DNA of 64,000 bases from Candidatus Leucobacter sulfamidivorax (GCA_016771945.1 QZLF01000003.1:744001-808000), one strand, 5' to 3'. Counted from the first letter of the stretch, positions 31,976 to 41,186 are shown. The notes: generated by a model not told the origin, from the letters alone. Numbers and translations: made by a program.

Positions 31976-32740
31976 CTACATGGCGAGGACCCCGCCGTCG
32001 ATGATGAGCTGGGTGCCCGTGATGTACGCGGCGTCGTCGGAGGCCAGGAAGACCACGGCCCTCGCGATGTCGTCGGCGACGGCGAAGCGTCCGAGCGGGA
32101 TGAGAGCGAGCGACTCCTGCTCCGCCGTGCCGCCGAGCACCTCGAACTCCCTGCGCAGCATCGGGGTGTCGACGTAGCCGGGGTGCACGCTGTTGAAGCG
32201 GATCCCGTCCGCCCCGTAGGTCACCGCGGCGGCGCGGGTCATCGAGGCGACCGCCCCCTTCGACGCCGTGTAGGCGAAGTAGTCGGGGGCGGCAATCAGC
32301 CCGAAGATGGACGACGTGTTGATCACGCTCGCGCACGACGACTTGCGCAGCAACGGGATCGCCGTCTTCGTCGCGAGGAACACGCTCGTCTGGTTGACCG
32401 CGATCGTGCGGTTCCAGGTCTCCTCGGTGGCCGCCTCGGGGCCGAGCATGTCGAGCACGCCGGCGTTGTTCACCAGCACGTCGAGGCGGCCGTGGCTCTC
32501 GTCGATGGCGGCAACGACCCGCCGCCAGTCGTCCGCGGACGAGACGTCCATCGTGTGGAAGGTCGCGGGAAGGCCGCCCCCCGTCAGCTCCGCTTCGAGC
32601 CGGCGTCCGCCGTCCTCGCTGATGTCGGCGAAGTGCACGACGGCGCCCTCCGCCAGCAGGCGCCGCACGTGGGCCTCGCCCTGGCCCTGGGCTCCGCCGG
32701 TGACGAGCGCGATCCGGCCGCTCAGTCGCTGTGATTCCAT
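31976..32740 (-). CDS. Short-chain dehydrogenase/reductase
   Basis: 254 residues, classical SDR: cofactor loop TGGAQGQGEAH (TGxxxGxG), NNAG at VLVNNAGVLD, catalytic Ser in INTSSIFG, and Tyr-x3-Lys as YTASKGAV, with Asp in FADISED suggesting NAD(H) preference. It reversibly oxidises an alcohol to a ketone or aldehyde. It is closely similar by eye to the SDR at the right end of the window (63476), sharing IPLLRKS, NTSSIFGL and FLASDDA stretches. It lies between the second SDR and the binding-protein gene in the Pot operon. Confidence 0.9.
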   Translation of the reverse strand: MESQRLSGRIALVTGGAQGQGEAHVRRLLAEGAVVHFADISEDGGRRLEAELTGGGLPATFHTMDVSSADDWRRVVAAIDESHGRLDVLVNNAGVLDMLGPEAATEETWNRTIAVNQTSVFLATKTAIPLLRKSSCASVINTSSIFGLIAAPDYFAYTASKGAVASMTRAAAVTYGADGIRFNSVHPGYVDTPMLRREFEVLGGTAEQESLALIPLGRFAVADDIARAVVFLASDDAAYITGTQLIIDGGVLAM

Positions 32741-32840
32741 GAACGTTCTCCTCTTCGCTTGCGGTGGTCGGGTCAGTGGCCTGGCGGCCCCTGACCAAGG
32801 GGCTGCGCCTATCGGCCCCGAAGGTCCCGAGACTTCCGGG

Positions 32841-33671
32841 TCAGTGGACGAGGTTGTCCTCGCCGCGCTTGACCAGCAGGTGGCCGGCGTCGACGGGGAT
32901 GCACACGCCGGTCACGTACTGGGCGAGACCGGAGTTCAGGTAGACCGCGGTGTTCGCCACCTCGATCGCGTCGAGCATCGAGACGTCCTTCATCGCGGTG
33001 AACTTGTGCACGTAGTCCACGAGATGCTGGCGGGTGCCGAGGCCGGGGCCGCCCGCGAGGATGTCGTAGAACTCCTGGCTGTTCACCATCGCGGTGTCGA
33101 TGAAGCCGGGGGCCACCGCGTTCACGCGAGCACCGTGGGGGGCGAGCTCGTAGGCCAGGTACTTCAGCAGCCCGAGCACCGCGGTCTTCGTCACCCCGTA
33201 CGCGGTCGACTCGCTCTCGGGGTCGTAGGCGTCCACCGACGAGATCAGCACGACGGACCCGCTCTGGCGCTCGATGAAGTGCGGGGCGACCGCCTTCACG
33301 GTCTTCCAGACGCCGTTCAGATTGACGTCCATCACGGCGTTCCAGTCCTCCTCGCTCTGCTCCCAGAAGAGCCCCGAGCGGTGGATCCCGGCGTTGGCGA
33401 TCACCGCGTCGATCTTGCCGAAGCGCTCGATGCCCGCCCCGACCGCGGCGTCGAGATCCGCCTGCGAGGTGACGTTGCCCTGCAGGGCGAGCGCCTGCCG
33501 GCCGTGCGCCTCGACGCCGGCGACGGTCTCGTCGTACGCGCCGCTCGCCGGATCGGCCATGTCGACCAGGATCACGTCGGCGCCCTCCCGGGCCGAGGCC
33601 TGGGCGTGCGCTCGGCCCTGGCCCGCCGCACCGCCGGTGATGAACACGGTCTTGCCTTCAAGTAGCCCCAT
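32841..33671 (-). CDS. Short-chain dehydrogenase/reductase, possibly mycofactocin-coupled subgroup
   Basis: 276 residues. The cofactor loop is TGGAAGQGRAHAQ, NAG is in VIANAGIHRSG, and the active site is LISSVDAYDPESESTAYGVTK (Ser, Tyr, Lys). The GQGRxHA start and the longer loop between the Tyr and the C-terminal PVDAGHLL resemble SDRs that use a non-exchanging nicotinamide with mycofactocin, but no mycofactocin genes are in view, so this is tentative. It is the second gene of the operon, just after the luciferase-like monooxygenase. Confidence 0.85.
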   Translation of the reverse strand: MGLLEGKTVFITGGAAGQGRAHAQASAREGADVILVDMADPASGAYDETVAGVEAHGRQALALQGNVTSQADLDAAVGAGIERFGKIDAVIANAGIHRSGLFWEQSEEDWNAVMDVNLNGVWKTVKAVAPHFIERQSGSVVLISSVDAYDPESESTAYGVTKTAVLGLLKYLAYELAPHGARVNAVAPGFIDTAMVNSQEFYDILAGGPGLGTRQHLVDYVHKFTAMKDVSMLDAIEVANTAVYLNSGLAQYVTGVCIPVDAGHLLVKRGEDNLVH

Positions 33672-33770
33672 GGCTGATGGTTCCTTTCCTGCTGCTCTTG
33701 CTGCTCTGAAACTGCTCTTGCCGGGCGGCGGGGCTGATCCTCCCGCCCCGCCGCCGCGTCCGGTGGGCGC

Positions 33771-34850
33771 TCAGCCCTCGAGGTGCGCGAGGCGCGGCTT
33801 GACCTCAGCGCCGATCAGCTCGAAGTTGCGACGGTAGGGCTCCGGATCGAGGTTGTACTCGTGGGCGAACGAGACCACCGTGCCGAAGCCGCCCACGGTC
33901 TCGTAGAGCGCCTCGAGCTTCTGCACGACGGTGTCGGGCGAGCCCACGATGAGGAAGTTCTCCAGCATCCACTCGATGGTGAGATCCTCGGCGGGGAACT
34001 GCCCGCCGGAGAGCAGATCGCCGATGCCGAGCCCGATGAAGGTCGGGATGTTCCACTTCTCCCACAGGTGGCCCATGGCCCCGTTGGCCACGAGGTCCAT
34101 CGCCTGCTCGTCGGTGTCGGCGACGAAGATGTCGCGGCAGATCCGCCATTCGGAGCGATCGGGGGTATGGCCGGCGGCCGTGGCCGCCTCGGAGTAGATC
34201 TCCCAGTGCTTGATCAGCGCGCTCTCGTGCACCTCCTGGCTGAGCGGGATGTACCCGCGGCTGCCGGCGATCCTGAGCGTCGGGGAATCGGCCGACATGC
34301 CGGTCATCATCATCGGGATCTTCGGCCGCAGCGGCTTCAGGTGCGGGCCGGCGATGTCCTCCGAGTACTCCGGCATGTCGACCTTGAACCACTCGCCCTC
34401 GATCTTGAACGCGCCCGTGCGGCCGTGGATCGCCTCGATGATGTCGAGTCCCTCGATCATCATCCTGGGGTTGTCCGTCCCCGTGCCGAAGAGCTTCGCG
34501 TCGCTCGGGTATCCGCCCGGGGCGACGCCGGCGATGTATCGTCCGCCGGTCATGTGGTCGAGCCACATCATCCGATCGGCCAGGGCGACCGGGTTGTGAT
34601 AGGGGACGAGGTGCGCGGCCGCGCCGAGCGTGATGTTCTCCGTCACCTGCGAAGCCGCGGCGATCATCGTCTCGGGCGACGGCGAGGGCTCGCCGCCGAG
34701 GGTGTGGTGCTCGGCGAAGAACGCCTCGTCGAGGCCGTACTGATCCGCCCACTTGGTGATCTGGATGTCCCAGTCGATCACCTGCTTGAGCGTCTTCGTC
34801 CCTTCGAGGTACTGCGCGGCGTAGGGGACGTTGAAGATACCGAACTTCAT
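33771..34850 (-). CDS. Luciferase-like FMN-dependent monooxygenase
   Basis: 359 residues from the ATG at 34850 with AAAGGA 8 nt upstream. N-terminus MKFGIFNVPYAAQ, then EAFFAEHHTLGGEPSPSPE and AGVAPGGYPSDAKLFG, typical of the bacterial luciferase fold using FMNH2 from a separate reductase. It opens the seven-gene operon that continues with two SDRs and the PotABCD-type importer. The reductase at 26057 in the linked cluster is a plausible partner. A shared 20-bp operator lies 90 nt upstream. It could oxygenate the imported compound, after which the SDRs oxidise the product. Confidence 0.87.
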   Translation of the reverse strand: MKFGIFNVPYAAQYLEGTKTLKQVIDWDIQITKWADQYGLDEAFFAEHHTLGGEPSPSPETMIAAASQVTENITLGAAAHLVPYHNPVALADRMMWLDHMTGGRYIAGVAPGGYPSDAKLFGTGTDNPRMMIEGLDIIEAIHGRTGAFKIEGEWFKVDMPEYSEDIAGPHLKPLRPKIPMMMTGMSADSPTLRIAGSRGYIPLSQEVHESALIKHWEIYSEAATAAGHTPDRSEWRICRDIFVADTDEQAMDLVANGAMGHLWEKWNIPTFIGLGIGDLLSGGQFPAEDLTIEWMLENFLIVGSPDTVVQKLEALYETVGGFGTVVSFAHEYNLDPEPYRRNFELIGAEVKPRLAHLEG

Positions 34851-34939
34851 GGGTGGGTCCTTTCGTTGGAGATGCGGATCGTGGGAGCGGCCGGGACGCG
34901 GGAAGGCGAGGCGGGCAGGGTGATGCGCCTTCCTTGGTA

Positions 34940-34961
34940 CATTTGTAACGGACATATGTCC
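34940..34961. promoter_or_regulatory. Shared operator, copy 2 (upstream of the luciferase-like/SDR/Pot operon)
   Basis: CATTTGTAACGGACATATGT at 34940-34959 matches the site at 25519-25538 except in the three-base spacer and one pyrimidine. The last part extends to the perfect palindrome GGACATATGTCC (34950-34961). Confidence 0.68.
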
Positions 34962-35107
34962 TACGCTCGCCAAGCTACCCCACTCTCCACCCGGCGTCAA
35001 CGGGGAAACTCGGAGACCGGCGAATCCTTGACCCTGCGGCCGAGAGTTGCGAGCAACGGAGATACGACGCGGCCGCCCCTCGGCCCGCCAGCCGAAGGAG
35101 GCTTCCG

Positions 35108-35551
35108 ATGACCATGATCTTCGTCAACCTGCCCACCAGCGATCTCGATCGCAGCCGCGCCTTCTACACCGCGCTCGGCTGCACTATCAACCCGCTCTTC
35201 AGCGACGAGAACGCGATCTGCGTCGTCTGGAGCGACGAGATCTACTTCATGGTGCTGCGTCGCGAGCGTTTCGCCGACTTCACCGACAAGCAGATCGTCG
35301 ACCCCGCGACGAGCATCCAGGCGATCGTCGCTTTCAGCCGGGACTCGCGCGCCGAGGTCGACGGCACCGTCGAGGCCGGGCTCGCCGCAGGCGGCTCACA
35401 GGCCCGCGACCCCGAGGACTACGGCTTCATGTACCAGCGGAGCCTCTTCGATCCCGACGGCAATCTCCTCGAGTTCACCTACATGGAGCCCGGCGCGGCG
35501 GAGCAGGGGCCCGACGCCTACCTGAACGAGGAAGGCCGCACCGACGCCTGA
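35108..35551 (+). CDS. VOC-family (glyoxalase/bleomycin-resistance-like) protein
   Basis: 147 residues, ATG after AAGGAGG. A two-module VOC fold: MIFVNLPTSDLDRSRAFYTALG at the N-terminus and YQRSLFDPDGNLLEFTYMEP at the C-terminus, with a likely metal-ligand glutamate in LLEFTY. Of the usual other metal ligands only some are visible, so a binding or non-enzymatic role is possible. Proteins of this subgroup (DUF899/PhnB-like lactoylglutathione lyase relatives) are common beside DHFR-like genes. It is divergent from the luciferase-like operon and is followed closely by the dihydrofolate-reductase-like gene. Confidence 0.75.
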   Translation: MTMIFVNLPTSDLDRSRAFYTALGCTINPLFSDENAICVVWSDEIYFMVLRRERFADFTDKQIVDPATSIQAIVAFSRDSRAEVDGTVEAGLAAGGSQARDPEDYGFMYQRSLFDPDGNLLEFTYMEPGAAEQGPDAYLNEEGRTDA

Positions 35552-35583
35552 GGCCGCTCGGCACGCGGAGACGGAGACCCCCG

Positions 35584-36225
35584 ATGAGCGACGACCGCAG
35601 CGAAGGCGACGCGGCCCGCATCGTGATCGATCTGTTCGTCACGCTCGACGGCGTGGCCCAGGCTCCGGGAGCGCCGGAGGAGGATCCGAGCGGCGGCTTC
35701 CGCTTCGGCGGCTGGCAGGCGCCGTTCCCCGATCCACGACTCGGCGAGACCATCATGAGCGGCATCCGCAGCATGGACGCCCTCCTGCTGGGGCGCCGCA
35801 CCTACGACATCTTCGCCGGCTACTGGCCCCAGCAGCTCCATACCGAGATCGGCCGTACCTTCCAGGGGCTTCCGAAATACGTGGCCACGCGCAATCCGGG
35901 TCTCGCCCTGGAGTGGGAGGGCAGCGAGAGGATCGGGGCCGATCTGGCGGTCGAACTGGGTGCACTGCGGCGGCGGCACCGCGAGATCCACGTGATCGGC
36001 AGCGTCGACCTCGTGCAGACGCTCGTGTCCGAGCGCCTCTTCGACGAGATGCGCCTCTGGGTCTACCCGATCGTGCTGGGCGAGGGGAGCAGGGTCTTCC
36101 CCGGGGGCGCCGCGCCGACGAGCCTCGCACTGCTCGAGCCGCCCGTCGTCGGCGACAGCGGAGCGGTGCTGCTGCGCTACGGGTTGCTGCCCGGGGTTCC
36201 GCAGACAGGCACGATCGAGGCGTAG
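35584..36225 (+). CDS. Dihydrofolate-reductase/RibD-C-like family protein
   Basis: 213 residues. IVIDLFVTLDGVAQAPGAP at the N-terminus, DALLLGRRTYDIFAGYW and the closing WVYPIVLGEGSRVFPGG match the RibD C-terminal/DfrA-like reductases of unknown substrate, which bind NADPH. ATG after GGAGACCCCCG. It follows the VOC gene by 32 nt, an arrangement often seen in actinobacteria, probably one transcript. The gene ends before the large hairpin at 36252. Confidence 0.8.
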   Translation: MSDDRSEGDAARIVIDLFVTLDGVAQAPGAPEEDPSGGFRFGGWQAPFPDPRLGETIMSGIRSMDALLLGRRTYDIFAGYWPQQLHTEIGRTFQGLPKYVATRNPGLALEWEGSERIGADLAVELGALRRRHREIHVIGSVDLVQTLVSERLFDEMRLWVYPIVLGEGSRVFPGGAAPTSLALLEPPVVGDSGAVLLRYGLLPGVPQTGTIEA

Positions 36226-36251
36226 TGCCCCCCGGGAGCCCCGCTCTTACT

Positions 36252-36314
36252 CCGCAATGGTGCAGTTGTCGCTGTCGAAGTCGATGCTGGAGAGCAACGA
36301 CTGCACCATCGCGG
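36252..36314. terminator. Bidirectional terminator hairpin
   Basis: A 22-bp inverted repeat (36252-36273 and 36293-36314), with three non-matching positions: the arms include ATGGTGCAGT and ACTGCACCAT. The loop is about 19 nt. It sits between the convergent DHFR-like and aminotransferase genes. Confidence 0.65.
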
Positions 36315-36369
36315 TGGTGGAGGAGTCGCCTGAGTGCGGGCGTCGTCTGAGCGCGAACGGGCGTCGCGC

Positions 36370-37761
36370 TCAGGCACCGGTGTAGTACCCGTCGGCGATG
36401 TTCAGCGCCTCGTCGATGATGTCGAGGCCGCGCACCAGCTCCTCCTCGGAGATGACGAGCGGCGGGGCGATCTGCAGGCGGTTGCCCGCCGCGAACGGCC
36501 ACAGGCCCGCGCTCTTGCACGCCGCGACCACGGCGTTGAACGGCGCCGCGGCCTCGCCCGAGGCGTTGAAGGGGATGAGCGGCTCGCGGCTCGCGCGGTC
36601 CACGACCAGGTCGAGGGCCCAGAACAGGCCCCGGCCGCGGTACTCCCCCACCGAGGGGTGCTTCTCGGCGATCTCGGCGAGGCGCGGCCCGACGACCCGC
36701 TCGCCGAGGTCGCGCACCCGCTCGAGGATGCCCTCGCGCTCGAAGATGTCGAAGGTCGCGACGCCCGCCGCGCAGGCGAGCGGATGCCCCGAGTAGGTGA
36801 GGCCGCCCGGGAAGGGGCGATCCGCGAACGCATCGTGCACCTGCTCGCTGATGACCACGCCGCCGAGGGGCACGTAGCCCGAGTTCACGCCCTTCGCGAA
36901 GGTCACGAGGTCGGGGGTGACGTCGAAGGCCTGGTAGGCGAACCACTCGCCGATGCGGCCGAAGCCGACCATCACCTCGTCGCAGATCATGAGGATGCCG
37001 TAGCGGTCGCAGATCTCGCGCACGCCGGGCAGGTAGCCGGGCGGGGGCACGAGCACGCCGTTCGTGCCCGTCACCGTCTCGAGCACGACCGCCGCGATGG
37101 TGCCGGGCCCCTCGAGCTGGATCTGCTGCTCGAGGTGGGCGAGCGCGCGCTCGGACTCCTCCTCCGGGGTCTCGGCCCAGAACGCGCTGCGGTAGGCGTA
37201 GGGCCCGAAGAAGTGCACCACCTCGCCGTCGATCACGTCGTTGGCCCAGCGGCGGGGCTCGCCCGTCATCGTGATCGCCGTGCCGGTGGAGCCGTGGTAT
37301 GAGCGGTAGCGGCTCAGGATCTTGCGCCGCCCCGACGACTGCCTCGCGAGGCGCACCGCGTACTCGATAGCCTCTGCGCCGCCGTTCGTGAAGAACACCG
37401 AGCGGGCTCCTTCGAAGGAGTGCTCCACGATGCGCTTCGCGAGCTCGCCACGCACGTCGTTCGCGAACGCCGGCTGGATAGTGGTCATGCGGCCGGCCTG
37501 ATCCTGGATCGCCTTCACGAGCCCGGGGTGCTGGTGGCCGAGGTTCAGGTTCACGAGCTGCGAGGAGAAGTCGAGGTACTCCTTGCCCGCGTAGTCCCAG
37601 AAGCGCGCGCCCTCGCCCTTCGCCACGGGCAGCGGATCGATCTGCCCCTGCGCCGACCACGAGTGGAAGACGTAGCCGCGGTCGTTCGCGCGCACCTCGC
37701 GCTCGGCCTCGGCGTCGCCGAAGCTGCGGGGGGTGCCGTTCAGGTCGGTGTAGTCAGACAT
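36370..37761 (-). CDS. Class III (omega-amino acid) aminotransferase
   Basis: 463 residues, PLP fold type I. The pyridoxal lysine lies in DLVTFAKGVNSGYVPLGGVV, the phosphate-binding Gly-Ala region in FFTNGGAEAIEYAVRLAR, and the conserved aspartate in LMICDEVMVGFGRIG. Members transfer amines from beta-alanine, taurine, putrescine-type or other omega-amino acids to pyruvate or 2-oxoglutarate. Together with the semialdehyde dehydrogenase 18 nt upstream it suggests beta-alanine or related beta-amino acid catabolism: amine to semialdehyde, then to an acyl-CoA. The divergent PucR-type gene is the likely regulator. Sequence intact. Confidence 0.85.
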   Translation of the reverse strand: MSDYTDLNGTPRSFGDAEAEREVRANDRGYVFHSWSAQGQIDPLPVAKGEGARFWDYAGKEYLDFSSQLVNLNLGHQHPGLVKAIQDQAGRMTTIQPAFANDVRGELAKRIVEHSFEGARSVFFTNGGAEAIEYAVRLARQSSGRRKILSRYRSYHGSTGTAITMTGEPRRWANDVIDGEVVHFFGPYAYRSAFWAETPEEESERALAHLEQQIQLEGPGTIAAVVLETVTGTNGVLVPPPGYLPGVREICDRYGILMICDEVMVGFGRIGEWFAYQAFDVTPDLVTFAKGVNSGYVPLGGVVISEQVHDAFADRPFPGGLTYSGHPLACAAGVATFDIFEREGILERVRDLGERVVGPRLAEIAEKHPSVGEYRGRGLFWALDLVVDRASREPLIPFNASGEAAAPFNAVVAACKSAGLWPFAAGNRLQIAPPLVISEEELVRGLDIIDEALNIADGYYTGA

Positions 37762-37779
37762 GCTGCGATCCTCTCAGCT

Positions 37780-39263
37780 TCAGTGGTTGCTCGGGAAGCC
37801 GAGGTCGATCTTGGACTGATCCGGATCGGGCCAGCGGGTCGTCACGACCTTCGAACGGGTGTAGAAGTGGATCGACTCGGGGCCGTAGATGTGCGAGTCG
37901 CCGAAGAGCGAGTCCTTCCAGCCGCCGAAGGAGAAGGATCCGACCGGCACGGGGATGGGCACGTTGATGCCGACCATGCCCGCCTCGACGTCGAACTCGA
38001 ACTGGCGGGCGGTGCCGCCGTCGCGGGTGAAGATCGCGGTGCCGTTGCCGAACTGGTGCTCGTTGATGATCCGCAGACCCTCCTCGTAGCTGTCGACGCG
38101 CACGATCGCGAGCACCGGGCCGAAGATCTCGTCGCGGTACACCTTGCTGTCGGTCTTCACGTGGTCGATCAGCGAGACCCCGGTGAAGAAGCCGTCGCCC
38201 TCGAACCTGGCCTCGCGGCCGTCCACCACGACGACGCCGCCCTCGGCCTCGGCGCCGGCGACGTACGACTCGACGCGCTCCTTCGCCTCGCGGGTGATGA
38301 GCGGTCCCATCTCGCTGGCGGGGTCGGTGCCGTCGCCGATCTTCAGCGCCGCGATGCGGGTGGTCAGCTCGGGGATCAGGCGATCCGCGATGTCGCCGAC
38401 CGCCACGACGACCGAGACGGCCATGCAGCGCTCGCCGGCCGAGCCGTGGCCGCGGAGATCGCGGCGTCCGCGGTGACGCCGAGGTCGGCGTCGGGCATCA
38501 CGAGCATGTGGTTCTTCGCGCCGCCGAGGGCCTGCACGCGCTTGCCGTTCGCGGCCGCGCGCTCGTAGATGTACTTCGCGATGGGGGTCGAACCGACGAA
38601 CGAGATCGCCTTCACGTCCGGGCTGTCGAGCAGGGTGTCGACCGCGACCTTGTCGCCGTGCACGACGTTCAGCACGCCGTCGGGCAGCCCGGCCTCGCGG
38701 AAGAGGTCGGCCAGGAACACCGAGGCGCTCGGGTCGCGCTCGGAGGGCTTCAGCACCACGGTGTTGCCGCAGGCGATGGCGCTCGCGATCATCCACAGCG
38801 GCACCATGACGGGGAAGTTGAAGGGGGTGATCGCCGCGACGACGCCGACCGGCTGCTTCACGGAGTGCACGTCGACGCCGGTCGAGACCTGCTCGTCGCG
38901 CTCGCCCTTCAGCAGGTGCAGCAGGCCCGCGGCGAACTCGACGTTCTCGAGGCCGCGAGCGACCTCGCCGGCCGCGTCGCTCAGCACCTTGCCGTGCTCG
39001 CTCGTGACGATCGCCGAGAGCTCGGGGGTGCGCTGCTTGAGCAGCTGACGCAGGTTGAAGAACACGTCGGCGCGCTTGGTGAGGCTCGTCGCGCGCCAGG
39101 CCGGCAGCGCGGCCTTCGCCGCGGCGATGGCCTGCTCGACGGTCGCCGCGGAGGCGATGCCGAGCTCGTGCTGCACCTCGCCGGTGGCGGGGTTGTAGAC
39201 GGGCTGGGTGCGCTCGGCGTCGGTGACGCGCGAGCCTGCGATGACGTGGGGGATGCGTGCCAT
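37780..39263 (-). CDS. mmsA: CoA-acylating (methyl)malonate-semialdehyde dehydrogenase (apparent frameshift)
   Basis: About 494 residues in reconstruction. N-terminal half: YNPATGEVQHELG, PFNFPVMVPLWMI and VVLKPSERDPSAS. C-terminal half: GSAGERCMAVSVVVAVG with the catalytic cysteine, then EIFGPVLAIVRVDSYEEG and NVPIPVPVGSFSFGGWK. This is the NAD+- and CoA-dependent malonate/methylmalonate semialdehyde dehydrogenase family that yields acetyl- or propionyl-CoA. The frame breaks at about 38446-38449, just before the catalytic segment; one inserted base would restore AAYGSAGERC. It sits upstream of the omega-aminotransferase in the same operon. Confidence 0.85.
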
Positions 39264-39408
39264 GCTGCGGGGCCTCTTTCGGTGCTGAGCGGGGGTCTGT
39301 AGTCAGAGTGTTCGGGTGTGGTGACCCGTTGAAATCCAGTATTCCAATGGCTTACCGATGATCTGCAGGTCATTCCATCGCGAGATGGTTCGAGAATCGG
39401 ACATTCTG

Positions 39409-39414
39409 TATGAT
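39409..39414 (+). promoter_or_regulatory. Extended -10 of the pucR-like gene
   Basis: TATGAT preceded by TG, ending 7 nt before the GTG at 39421. This predicts a leaderless transcript for the PucR-like regulator. Confidence 0.5.
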
Positions 39415-39420
39415 CATCGT

Positions 39421-41108
39421 GTGGAGGAGACGGATCGCTCCCCGCTGCCGAGCGTGCGGGAGGTGCTCGAGCTGCCGGAGCTGCGGGCGGGATCGCCGAC
39501 GCTGCTCGCGAGCGAGGCCGAGCTGGATCGCGAGGTGCGCTGGGCTCACGTCGTCGCGGGCGCCGGATCCGCCACCCTGCTCGACGGCGGCGAGCTCGTC
39601 CTCACCACCGGTGCGGGGTGGCCCTCGGATCCGGCCGCCCTCTCGGCCTTCGCCGAGCAGCTCGCCACTGCCGGGGGCGGCGGGGTGGCGGCCATCGTGC
39701 TCGAGCTCGGCCGCGGCTTCGCCGAGGCGCCGGTCCAGCTGATCCGGGCCTGCGCCGCCCACGGGGTGCCGCTCGTCGCGCTGCGCGACGAGGTGCGCTT
39801 CGTGCAGATCACCCAGCGCGTGCACCAGCGGATCCTGGCCGCGCAGACCGAGGCGCTCGAGGCCCGCGAGGCCGTGCACGCCATGCTGACCGAGCTGGGG
39901 CTCAACCGCAGCCCGGTCGACTACGTCGTCGAGCGTCTCGCCGACACGCTGGGCGCCCCCGTGGTGCTCGAGGACTCCGCGTACCGCGTGGTCGCCTTCG
40001 CGGCAGCGGGCGGCGACGTCGCCGGGGCCCTCGCCCCGTGGGGCGCCTCGGCGCGCCGCTGCTGCCGCCCGGAGCGGGTTCCGGTCGAGGCGCGCGGACG
40101 ACGCTGGGGCATCTCACCGCGCTGCCCGGCCCGAGCCATCCGGCCGGACGGCGCACGGTGCTGGAGCTCGGCGCCTTCGCGCTCGCGCTCGGCCGCTTCG
40201 CCGACGCGGGCGGGGACGACTGGCTGCAGCTCGGCTCGAAGCGCATGTTCGACGCTCTGCTGAACGGCAGGTACCGCAGCGACACCGAGCTCGCGGCGCA
40301 GCTCGCAGCGGCCGGGCTGCCGATCGAGGGGTCACCGTCGCCGCGACCCTGCGCAGCACGGGTCGTTCGGGCCTGCACGCTTCATTGGAGCGATCCTCGA
40401 GACCGCACTGCGGCGGGCGGTCACCCGAGGGCCGGGTGCTCGTGGCCGTCGACGAGCCCCCGCGGACGGCCGATCCCGGCGACGCCACCTCTCCGCCGAC
40501 GCCTCCTTCCGGCCGACGGCCCGGTACTGCTCGCGCTCGTCTCGCTGCCCGCGGGCGACGCGCGCATCCCGTCGGCGGCGGATCGCGGCGCGCCCGCGCT
40601 CGCCGGCCTGCTCGCCCGGGAGCTCGACATGCTCGTGCCCGAGCCGACGCCGCCCGGCTGGCGGGCCCACCTCGCGCTCGGCCGGCCGGCAAGGCGCCTG
40701 CGCGGGCTCGTCACCGCGCTCGAGCAGCTGCGCGCGGCGGGCCGGCTGCACGCGGTGGCCGAGGTCGGCCGCGTGGCGGTGCAGCTGGCGGAGGGCCAAC
40801 CGCTCGCGCACCTCGTCCGGGGGCTCTCGGCGCTGCCCGAGCTGCAGGAGTTCGCGCTCGACACGCTGGGGCCCGTGATCGAGCACGACCGCGCCGCGGG
40901 CCCCGCGCACCCCGGCGATCTGCTGCGGGTGCTCGAGGCCTACGTCGCCCACCCGACGAACCGCTCCCTCGCCGCGCAGCGCGCGAAGCTGTCGCGTTCC
41001 GTGTTCTACCAGCGCCTCGCGCTCATCGAGGACCTGCTCGGCGTCGACCTGGCCGACGGCGAGACGACCGCCGCGATCGCGGTCGCCCTCCTGGTGCGCC
41101 CCGCCTGA
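39421..41108 (+). pseudogene. PucR-family transcriptional regulator with several apparent frameshifts
   Basis: Reconstructed protein of about 560 residues. The N-terminal PucR sensor domain (SVREVLELPELRAGSP to VPLVALRDEVRFVQITQRV) is in frame from a leaderless GTG. The middle and C-terminal parts are in other frames: shifts occur at about 40050, and at least three more lie between about 40330 and 40500. The final frame ends in the HTH_30 domain (LLRVLEAYVAHPTNRSLAAQ, then LSRSVFYQRLALIEDLLG). Good protein appears between shifts, so indel errors are possible, but this is the densest run of breaks in the window and real decay cannot be excluded. It is divergent from the aminotransferase/dehydrogenase operon, which it probably activates. 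Confidence 0.65.
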
Positions 41109-41150
41109 GTGCTCGCGTACCCCGGCCCCTGCCCGCTCGAGTGCCGCGCG

Positions 41151-41186
41151 GCGGCGAAGCGGCGGAACGGGCGGCGAAGCGGCGGA
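41151..41186. repeat. Short tandem repeat upstream of tetR
   Basis: GCGGCGAAGCGGCGGA occurs at 41151-41166 and 41171-41186, a 20-bp period. It lies in the untranslated gap between the PucR-like and TetR genes. Confidence 0.7.
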
